From contig NZ_JAHLMU010000001.1 in NCBI RefSeq assembly GCF_018919485.1, positions 2,565,948 to 2,629,947 on the forward strand: DNA of 64,000 nucleotides, given 5' to 3'. This document shows positions 25,548 to 33,800 of this stretch, piece by piece. The position numbers and the translations under genes were made by a program. The notes beneath the pieces were generated by a model. It was given only the letters and a program-made list of their open reading frames with translations, had not been told where the DNA came from and did no database searches. This DNA is from Psychrobacter sp. TAE2020 (lineage in GTDB: Bacteria > Pseudomonadota > Gammaproteobacteria > Pseudomonadales > Moraxellaceae). Each line of letters begins with the position of its first letter. Positions within the stretch are counted from its first letter, which is position 1.

Positions 25548-26270
25548 TTAAACTTGATCAGTAGCGAACTGATAACCGACACCACGTACGGTAATAATGC
25601 GTTTTGGTTGGCGTGGATTATCTTCAATCAGCGCACGCAGGCGTGAGATGTGCACATCAATAGCGCGATCTATATTGTCTGAGCTATCATCATTAGGCAT
25701 CGCTTGCCATAACTGTTCACGATTAAGCACTTTGCCAGAATGAGTGGCAAAATAATGTAGTAACTGAAACTGATGGGTAGTTAGGCGCACTGGCTGCTCA
25801 TCGATAGTGACTTCATGACTATCAGGATAGACACTCAAACGACCAAAAGTTAAGCTATCTGAATGGCTTTCTGCTTGATTAGGCTGCTCGTGACGGCGGA
25901 TGACAGCACGAATACGTGCTAGCAGTTCACGTGGCTCAAAAGGCTTAGAAATATAGTCATCAGCACCCATCTCTAGCCCTAGGACGCGATCGGTAGTATC
26001 GCCTTTGGCCGTTAGCATGATAATAGGTACTTTATTAGTCATATTGTTCTTATTGCCACGAACCTTCTGACAAACTTGCATACCATCCATATCTGGTAAC
26101 ATCAAATCTAAAACTACTAGATCTATATCACGCTCCTTGGTATCTAAGATATCTAAACCTTCTTGACCAAGACCAGCATGATGAACGTCATAGTAATTCA
26201 TAGTTAAGTAATCGCTGATCAATTCAGCTAAATCTGGATCATCTTCGATCAATAATATCTGCTTGCTCAT
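25548..26270 (-). CDS. OmpR/PhoB-family response regulator
   Basis: DNA-binding response regulator, partner of the kinase encoded 90 bp downstream. The receiver domain (residues 1-120) has the acidic pair EDD, the phosphorylatable Asp in VLDLMLPDMDG, Thr in MLTAKG and Lys in SKPFEPREL. The C-terminal winged-helix domain shows DRAIDVHISRLRALIEDNPRQPKRIITVRGVGYQF, typical of OmpR/PhoB. The 240-aa length is standard. AGGACCCC precedes the ATG. Order on the minus strand is regulator then kinase, probably one transcript. Target genes are unknown; the upstream membrane-fusion lipoprotein gene is a candidate by proximity only. Confidence 0.92.
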   Translation of the reverse strand: MSKQILLIEDDPDLAELISDYLTMNYYDVHHAGLGQEGLDILDTKERDIDLVVLDLMLPDMDGMQVCQKVRGNKNNMTNKVPIIMLTAKGDTTDRVLGLEMGADDYISKPFEPRELLARIRAVIRRHEQPNQAESHSDSLTFGRLSVYPDSHEVTIDEQPVRLTTHQFQLLHYFATHSGKVLNREQLWQAMPNDDSSDNIDRAIDVHISRLRALIEDNPRQPKRIITVRGVGYQFATDQV

Positions 26271-26578
26271 AAGGGGTCCTATAATGTAGTGAGTAATAGT
26301 ATAAGTATTAACGGTATCGTCTATAAAAATAATTAATGAGTCAACTGGCTATGGTTATATCTTTTGCTTTTTTATCGTAGTTTTTTTTCTATCTGGCTGT
26401 TAATACAGCTGTAGGCTTTGATCCCACAGTCAGAGTTACTGCTATCTTGCCGAATTAACACCTCAGCAAACAAGACTTGGTTTGTTACTAATTCTACACC
26501 ATGTTACAGCTGCTGCTATTAAGCACTATAGCTTGACGATTAATAGTGCTGCTTTTATTGATAATAATAGACTCAGCG
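26271..26578. other. promoter-side spacer of the two-component operon
   Basis: AT-rich spacer containing an 8-bp inverted repeat (AGCACTAT near 26522 and ATAGTGCT near 26543) without a T-run after it on the minus strand. No gene is seen. Confidence 0.4.
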
Positions 26579-27661
26579 TTAAGAAATGATGACTTTTTTA
26601 CCAGCAGATTTCAGCGGTAGTTCTGCTAAGCAGATCAGGCTATCGTTATTAATACCAGCGATCAGATAGCGATTAGCGATAGGGTCATATTCTATAACTT
26701 CTACTGGTTGACGAGTGAGGCGTTGGTCTTGTTGAATGATCCAGACGTTGGCTGTCAAAGGCATGATAGGTCGATAAGGGGCAACTTTTAGCGCTGACAA
26801 GTCGACATCATGAATAGCGCTTTCAGGAACGATAGTCCCTACTTCTATCTGTCCATAGTCTACCTGACCATTCACTGCTACATTAGGTTTGAGTTTGCCA
26901 CGGCTGGCTTCATTATCGATGATATGCACATACACTCTCAGTTTATCAGGGCTATCACTAACTAGCAGTTCACTGACTTGTCCAGTGAATTTATCATTCA
27001 TACCTTTTCTGGTGAAGTTGACGTTTTGGCCTACAGAGAGTTGTGACTGCGCTTGCATAGGCACGGTCGCGATGAACTGTAGATTATTATCATCCCCTAA
27101 ACGCAGCAACGGAGTATTAGCCTCTATTTGCTGAGCCGCTGCTATGTTCAGTCGATCTACCCGGCCAGTAATAGGCGCTTTGACAGTTATCAGCTCTGCG
27201 GTGGTTGCTTTAGACGACGAGGGCTGACCGACTCCTATTTCATCAGTTACCTCATTATTTTGAGCCGGTTGTTTAAGCGCCTGACGCTGTACTACGAATA
27301 GGGGCGTTCCAGCATCCACCCATTGTCCCTCAGTCACTAATACTTGTTGCACTATTAGCGTTTGGGCTGACTTAAGACGAGCTTGTTTTATGGGTTCAAT
27401 GTCACCTTGCAACCCTAAACTTGGTTGATAACGTGAAGGTTTGATACTTAAAATATGATTTTGACTCATAGTCACCGTCTCAGCATCAGCGACGATAGGC
27501 GAGGTTTCACTGTTAGGAGCAGTAGTAGAAACTTCATCAGCGGCTGGCTGACAGCCGACAATAAATAGCGTGCTTAATAGCAGCAGGCTATTTTTGCGAT
27601 GCGGTGATGTTTTTTTACTAGCTAGCATACTAACTCTCATCTTCACTACTACTCTTATCAT
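26579..27661 (-). CDS. periplasmic adaptor (membrane-fusion) lipoprotein, RND efflux type
   Basis: HlyD/AcrA-type membrane-fusion protein expected to link an inner-membrane pump to an outer-membrane channel. A lipoprotein signal ends at TLFIVGC. The mature part has a lipoyl/barrel-sandwich half (LQGDIEPIKQARLKSAQTLIVQQVLVTEGQWV), a second lipoyl half (VKAPITGRVDRLNIAAAQQIEANTPLLRLGD) and beta-barrel regions, with almost no coiled-coil hairpin, so it is a short adaptor (360 aa). In-frame ATGs at 27640 and 27628 may be the true start, since they give a more typical signal peptide. No RND pump or outer-membrane channel gene lies next to it; the nearest same-strand neighbour is the response regulator. 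Confidence 0.82.
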   Translation of the reverse strand: MIRVVVKMRVSMLASKKTSPHRKNSLLLLSTLFIVGCQPAADEVSTTAPNSETSPIVADAETVTMSQNHILSIKPSRYQPSLGLQGDIEPIKQARLKSAQTLIVQQVLVTEGQWVDAGTPLFVVQRQALKQPAQNNEVTDEIGVGQPSSSKATTAELITVKAPITGRVDRLNIAAAQQIEANTPLLRLGDDNNLQFIATVPMQAQSQLSVGQNVNFTRKGMNDKFTGQVSELLVSDSPDKLRVYVHIIDNEASRGKLKPNVAVNGQVDYGQIEVGTIVPESAIHDVDLSALKVAPYRPIMPLTANVWIIQQDQRLTRQPVEVIEYDPIANRYLIAGINNDSLICLAELPLKSAGKKVIIS

Positions 27662-28106
27662 AAACGTTATTTAATTATATAGGGAAAGCGCAAGGGGTGA
27701 AACCAAACTGACTACTTCAATTTGCAATTAAATATTCTCAGTTTCTCAGTTTATGTCAGTACTGCCCAAAGTAGAAATGATTTGTCACTAGCAATCGCCA
27801 CTACTATTAAGCCAATTGGTCAAATATTGAGGGGCTTATTTTATTAAGGTATTTGAATATTAAGATAATATGAATGATCAGTTTAGAATTTCTCTTAAAA
27901 TTACGAACCAATTAAATGTTATAGTTGTGTTGATATAAGTGGACTATAGTCTATTATTAATGTGACGATCAGCAACTATATTATTAACAATAACGGCTTC
28001 AACTCGTCTTAAGCTACGGAAAAAAAGCTATTGACCAAATATAAGTAATTTTTATAGTCAATAAAAATACTATTAAAAATGAGCTATTGTTCATAGGATA
28101 AAGACA
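27662..28106. other. intergenic region upstream of the pilus chemosensory cluster
   Basis: AT-rich divergent spacer between the adaptor gene and pilG, expected to hold both promoters. I see no clear -35/-10 pair, repeat or gene in it. Confidence 0.4.
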
Positions 28107-28487
28107 ATGGAAAATAATTTTGAAGGTTTAAAAGTGATGGTTATTGACGATTCAAAAACCATACGCCGTACTGCTGAAACTTTGCTACAAAAAGCAGGCT
28201 GTGAAGTGGTGACGGCTGTCGATGGCTTTGATGCCTTAGCAAAGATTGTAGATACTAATCCAGACCTTATTTTTATCGACATCATGATGCCACGTCTTGA
28301 TGGCTACCAAACTTGCGCCGTTATTAAGAACAACCCTGCTTACGCCAGCAAGCCAGTCATTATGCTGTCTTCTAAAGATGGCCTATTCGATAAAGCTCGT
28401 GGACGTATTGTTGGTTCTGACGAATATTTGACTAAACCTTTTAGTAGAGACGAGCTGTTTGAGGCGATCAATCATTACTGTCAATAG
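28107..28487 (+). CDS. pilG: twitching motility response regulator PilG
   Basis: Stand-alone CheY-like regulator of the Pil-Chp chemosensory pathway controlling type IV pilus extension. The 126-aa receiver has acidic residues in VIDDSKTIRR, the phosphorylatable Asp in FIDIMMPRLDG, Ser/Thr in MLSSKDG and Lys in TKPFSRDEL. Sequence and position at the head of the cluster match PilG of Pseudomonas and Acinetobacter. AGGA precedes the ATG. pilH follows 129 bp later. Confidence 0.94.
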   Translation: MENNFEGLKVMVIDDSKTIRRTAETLLQKAGCEVVTAVDGFDALAKIVDTNPDLIFIDIMMPRLDGYQTCAVIKNNPAYASKPVIMLSSKDGLFDKARGRIVGSDEYLTKPFSRDELFEAINHYCQ

Positions 28488-28616
28488 TTAACGGTTTGCT
28501 TCTTCTAGCACCAAGGTTACCAGCTTCAATACCCCCTAAGTATTGACAGGTATTAAATACCTTGGGCTGTTTAATTATATATCTTCAAAGATATCATCGA
28601 CAATTAAGGAATTCCC

Positions 28617-28979
28617 ATGACAACGGTTCTAGTCATTGACGACTCACCATCTGAAATAGCAAAATTTCGTGACATGCTTGGCAAAAACAGCTATCAAGTC
28701 TTGGAGGCAGTTAATGGTGAGCAAGGTTACCAAATGGCTACTGAGCATTTGCCCGACGCTATCTTGATGGATGTGGTGATGCCAGAGATGAATGGCTTTC
28801 AAGCTACTCGTAAAATAACCCATGACAAAACTACAGCCCATATTCCGGTGGTGATAATCAGTACCAAAAATCAAGAGACTGACCAAGTTTGGGGTAAACG
28901 TCAAGGCGCAAAAGAGTATTTGACTAAGCCTATTGATGAATCTGAATTGATGCGGATTATGCGTATGGTAATGGAGTAA
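28617..28979 (+). CDS. pilH: twitching motility response regulator PilH
   Basis: Second CheY-like regulator of the Pil-Chp pathway, associated with pilus retraction or phosphate drainage in Pseudomonas. The 120-aa receiver has VIDDSPSE, the Asp in LMDVVMPEMNG and Lys in TKPIDESEL. AAGGAATTCCC precedes the ATG. The pilI frame begins 4 nt after its stop, showing translational coupling in this operon. Confidence 0.94.
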   Translation: MTTVLVIDDSPSEIAKFRDMLGKNSYQVLEAVNGEQGYQMATEHLPDAILMDVVMPEMNGFQATRKITHDKTTAHIPVVIISTKNQETDQVWGKRQGAKEYLTKPIDESELMRIMRMVME

Positions 28980-28982
28980 AGG

Positions 28983-29513
28983 GTGTCTTCTAGAGGGTTC
29001 ATTGAACTACTGCGTCTAGCAGACTTAGCTCAAGCACGTCTTAGTGGCCGTCAAAGCGGACAAGATTATGACTGGCGAGGGGTGGTATTTGAGCTTGGTG
29101 GTCAGCGCTTAGTTGCCCCTATAAGGGAGGTGTCGGAGGTGCTTACAATGCCTGAGTACACTCGTATGCCGCTAGCGCAACCTTGATTATTAGGTGTTGC
29201 TAATGTTTGTGGACGTTTGTTGCCACTGACTGACTTATGCAAATTATTATCAATACCCAGTCAGTTGCCAAAAATGAACCAACGTAAAGTGATCGTTATC
29301 GATCATCATAGCTTATTCTCCGGATTAATCGTCGATCGAGTGTTGGGTATTGAGCAGTTTACTCGTCAACAGTACTGTGCTGAGTCTATAGATATTCATT
29401 CGCCATTTGCTCTTTATAATCATGGCAAGTTTCTAAAAGACCAACAGGGTTGGTTTATTTTTATGCCAAGTTTATTAGCACAAGACCCACGCTATAGTGA
29501 TGCGGCGATATAA
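28983..29513 (+). pseudogene. pilI: pilI, CheW-like adaptor, interrupted by in-frame TGA
   Basis: CheW-like scaffold protein linking PilJ to ChpA. The reading frame from GTG 28983 to TAA 29513 would give about 176 residues, matching the normal length of PilI (178 aa in P. aeruginosa), but codon 68 (29184-29186) is TGA. Sequence on both sides stays in the same frame and is PilI-like: DWRGVVFELGGQRLVAPIREV before, then LLGVANVCGRLLPLTDLC after. In PilI proteins the position before LLGVAN is a Trp, so a single TGG to TGA change explains the stop. No other defect is visible, which suggests a recent mutation, a sequencing error, or a gene rescued by readthrough. Without readthrough only a 67-aa fragment is made. 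Confidence 0.85.
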
Positions 29514-29526
29514 AGGAATAACCACA

Positions 29527-30669
29527 ATGAATGATATGACGAAAAGTGCTGTACTTAGGGTTAATAAACCTGTGCTTGCTACTGAAGAAAACGATAATAA
29601 ATGGAAAGTTTTATTAGGTTTTTTTGCCTTAGTCAGTGGGGCTTGCTTACTATGGATGATCCATTCTCTAAATTCAGTAAGTCAGTATCTAAGTGATTTT
29701 AATCAAGCGGTCGTACTACCGTCAGTAGTGTTTTTATTAGGCTTGGTGTGCGCGGTATATGCTTTAGCTCAACTATTCAAACAGCGGGGTAGTAGTGAGC
29801 GGGATTTGATTGAAACAGAAACCTTACGTCGTCGTCAAGAGGCCGAAATAGAGTCGGAACGTGCCCGCCAAATCCAACAGGAAAATGAGCGTAACCAGAT
29901 GGCTATTTTGCGCCTACTAGATGAATTGGGGGATTTAGCAGAAGGGGATTTGACGGTTAACGCTACTGAATCAGCGACTGTCGCTGAGCGCTCTGTTGCT
30001 ATTGCTTATAACGGAGCAGAAGTAGTACAGCGTTCAATCGAAGGTATGAACGTTATTCGTAACCAGATTCAAGAGACCTCGAAGCGTGTTAAACGCTTAG
30101 GTGAGTCATCACAAGAGATTGGTGATATCGTCCACTCGATTAACGACATTGCCGATCAGACCAACGTTTTGGCACTGAATGCCGCTATTCAAGCATCGAT
30201 GGCAGGCGAGGCTGGACGAGGATTTGCGATAGTTGCTGACGAAGTGCAGCGTCTGGCTGAGCGTTTAGCCAAAGCGACAAAACAGATCGAGACTTTGGTT
30301 AAAACCATTCAAGCTGATATTAGTGAAGCAGTGAAGCAGTGAAGCAGTGAAGCAGTGATGTCGATGGAGTCTACAACCTCAGAGGTTGTGCATGGTGCGC
30401 GTTTGGCAAAAGATACAGGTGAAGCCCTAGAACAAGTACAAAGCGTCTCTAATACTCTGTCCGATCTGATTCAGAACATCTCCTATGCTGCACAGCAGCA
30501 AGCGCAATCAGCTGGTCAAATCTCCAGCACCATGAACGTTATTCAAAACATCATTTCACAGATCTCTTCAGGCACTATGGCGACCGCCCGTTCGGTAGGT
30601 GAGTTGAATGAAATGGCAGGAACATTGCAACAGTCGGTTACGGGCTTTAAGTTATCGAACAATAGCTAG
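29527..30669 (+). pseudogene. pilJ: pilJ, chemotaxis transducer, interrupted by repeat-borne TGA
   Basis: Methyl-accepting transducer of the Pil-Chp system. The frame (ATG 29527, AAGGA upstream) encodes two membrane helices (about residues 22-42 and 56-76) joined by only about 15 residues, a short HAMP-like part ([15 protein letters not shown]) and the signalling tip [24 protein letters not shown], ending in a coiled-coil tail FKLSNNS. The frame stops at TGA 30340-30342 inside four tandem copies of GAAGCAGT, and resumes in the same frame to 30669. A single copy would read through as EAVMSME, which is the PilJ consensus. P. aeruginosa PilJ has 682 residues with a large periplasmic domain; here only 380 codons exist, so periplasmic and adaptation-helix segments are missing too. 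Confidence 0.85.
30322..30357 (+). repeat. four-copy 8-bp tandem repeat inside pilJ
   Basis: Unit GAAGCAGT occurs at 30325-30332, 30333-30340, 30341-30348 and 30349-30356. Three extra copies add 24 bp, which keeps the downstream frame but reads E-A-V-K-Q-stop. Any copy number above one creates the same TGA, so only the single-copy state is open. Confidence 0.95.
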
Positions 30670-30858
30670 ACTGTAATGATAGAAAATAGAGCTTTTATGA
30701 CAGTATATATAGGCGCTAAACAACCAAATATGCGACCGCTTAGAGCTATTTGTTAAGTCGTCAATGTTGTTAAATTAACAGTATTGTTGGTTCATAAATA
30801 CAGTCGCTAAAAGAGACAGCTGGCAATAATTAGTGTTTTAATAAGTTAGGATAGTCCT

Positions 30859-33800
30859 ATGCAAACCCAGTCAAATAAAATTGTGATGCTTGAATGGCTC
30901 CTGCCGCTACTCGATCAGCAACTAGCGCAAGTATCCGATGGCTGGCAACATAGTAGTGTTGCTGCTGAAACTATGTCAGCGAACTATCAACATGTTACTA
31001 GTACTTTAATGATGGCCAATCTGCCAAGGTTGAGCTATTTAGCCAGTAAACTGAGCCAGCTGGCAGCAGTGGCTGAGCACAATTTGTTGACAACACGCTC
31101 AAAAAGTCTAGGTTATTTTGCCCATCAGCTGCTCAGAAATGAACTAATCTATTATGTACAGAGCGGATATTATCGTCGGATGGTTATCGATAGTACCATT
31201 ACTGAGATTAGCCAAACGCTATCGTCCATAGGACAGTTAGAAGCAGCAAGATTGGCTGCGCCAGATGATAATAACTATATAGATGATTCTCAATATTTAG
31301 ATAAGTCGTTGATAAATCAAAGTGCTACTGATGTCTTGCGTTATGGTGATAGTGGTGAGGTAGTAGCCAGCGGTGAGTTGCAGACAACTGCTACTGAGTC
31401 CGATACTGAGCAAGCAACAATCCATAAGGCACCAGTAGATGACACTAGTCGTAACAGCTTTATTGCTCAAGCTACAGAGATCATCACTGACTTGCAGGAT
31501 TTTTTCCCAATTTGGGCAGAAGAGCCAAAAGATACAACCGCATTGACTGAAGTTAGACGAAACTTCTATACGCTACAACAGTCTGCGCAGAGTGTCGATG
31601 CTGATAGTATTAGTCATTTGGCGGGCCAGCTTGCTGAGCTGTTAGGGCAAGTATTGGCTGAGATTCAGCCGTTATTCACGCTATGGTGTCAAGACCCTAG
31701 TGAACTTAAAAAACTGGTAGATATTCGTCGTGGCTTTCATATCTTAAAAGAGTCAGGACGCCTGGTTGGTGCTAATTTTAGCGCCGAGCTGGCAGGATCA
31801 ATTAAACATCTGCTTAATCGGTTATTAGCGCAGAGTATTAGCGCTTCTAGAGATATTGAGCAGTTAATTATGGATGTGCTGGGCTCTTATCCACAGCTGC
31901 TTACTACTTTTGCTGAAAATAGAGAAGACTATCTAGCTGACGTGCTGCTATGGGTCGCTTGTGCTAATGCTTATAGCCAAAGTAAAGCGCAAGACTTTAG
32001 CTACTATGCTTGGGGTAAGCAAAGGCTAATAGCTAGGGCGCAACTGGTCAGTGATATGGATATTATCACCGTTAATGAGCAGACTGATAGCCATGATAAT
32101 GCTAGTCTACAAACGATTTATTCTGTTAACGAGATTATGGCGGAAGCAGTTGTAGTAGTCACCCCGCAAAGTAAGGAAGAGCAGGCCTTTTACCAAGTAT
32201 TTAGCGAAGAGGCTCATAGTTTATTACAACAGATCACTGATTTTGTGCAGGCTAATGAGCAGCAGAGTCAGGTTGAAGTGAGCGATCAAATTTTCCGAGA
32301 CTTTCATACTTTGCGTGCGGCCTCTGGCTCTAGCGCTTTGCTAGCTATTAGTGAGGTCAGCGCTACTATTGAGCAAAGTTTAGAGCAGCTACAACAGTGT
32401 GATATACCTATGACTTCGCAGCATTTGCAGGCCCTTACCCCATCGGTGGCATTGATAACCAGCTATTTGAGTCGCTACGATAAAAACATACAACAGCAAG
32501 CCAATACTGTTAGTGATGATCCACAAGGCTATCAAGATTTGGCCTCTCTACAAGCTATACTCGATGACTATGAGGAGGAGGCGCTAGTCAATGACCGTCT
32601 ATTAAACATTACTCACTTATTAGACGGTGATATTGATGCTTTATTAGATGCTGAGTGGCAGTTAGATGCTGCACCAACTACGCAATCAGAACCAACAGCA
32701 AATGCGCTAAGTGCTGCTAATGATTTACAGCGAATCCATAGTTACATTAGCCAGATGCGCCAGCAGATTGTACAACTAACCGCAAAGACCGGACAGTCAC
32801 CGAAGTTCACCATTTTGCTCGCAGCTTTAGATAATGCGTACGCTTATCTTGATAACCAGCCAATGAGAGCGACTGATTCGCAGGTGCGTAAAGCCCTGTT
32901 AAATGGTCATGCGCAGCTGGTCAGTTTACTCGATGCCTTAGCAGGCAGTATGTCGCTAAAGATTGATACGCAAGTAGTTGAGAACTTATATGCTATTAGT
33001 AGGCAAGTCGGGCAAGCTACTAGTGAACAGCCAGCAGAAGTAAACCTTATAGTGCCAAAAAGCCAGTGCTCTATTGAGCCATTAATGGTAAATGATAAGG
33101 ATAGGCAAGGGCTAGACACGGTAAAATATGCTACCAGTATCAAGCAGCTGATTGCTGACTCATGGCCGAATGGACAACCCGACCCTGATATTCTAGAGGT
33201 TTATTTAGAAGAAGCTGATGAGTTAATCAGTAGTAGTAATAACTATCTACAGCAGTTTTTGCTACAGCAGTTTTTGACTGATGATCAAGACACTGAGGCT
33301 CTACAATCACTACAGCGCAATTTGCATACTCTCAAAGGGGGCGCTCGTATGATAGCAGCCAATGGTATTGCTGATTTGGCGCACGAGATGGAGACGGTGT
33401 ACGAAAAGCTGGCCAATCAGCGCCGGCCAACTACCAAGATGCTGTCCCAGCTACTTACTGCTTGCTATGACTGGATAGTTGACGCTATTTTTATTCTTAG
33501 GCAACGAGTTAATCCGTATAGGCCAACAGCATTGATTGAAGTATTAAAACAATTTAGTGCCGATCCTGAGGGATTAAAGCAAATCCCTAATCACTCATTG
33601 CAAGCGCAGCGTGACGCTATTATAGCTGCTAAAGCTAAGCGCAAGCCCCAACAGTCGGCTACTAGTATTGATCAGATGCCAGCAATGACGGGTGGTTTTG
33701 CTGAGCAAGGCGAAAACAATGGTAGTACAGAGATGATTAGTATCTCAAGTAGTTTGGTCGAGCAGATGATTAATCTATCTGGTGAATCAGCGATCAACCG

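Noticed and set aside
29184..30342. Genetic-code change in which TGA codes for Trp
   Set aside because: Other genes in the window, such as ccmA, end normally at TGA, and the pilJ TGA is not at a Trp position, so local mutation is more likely than recoding.
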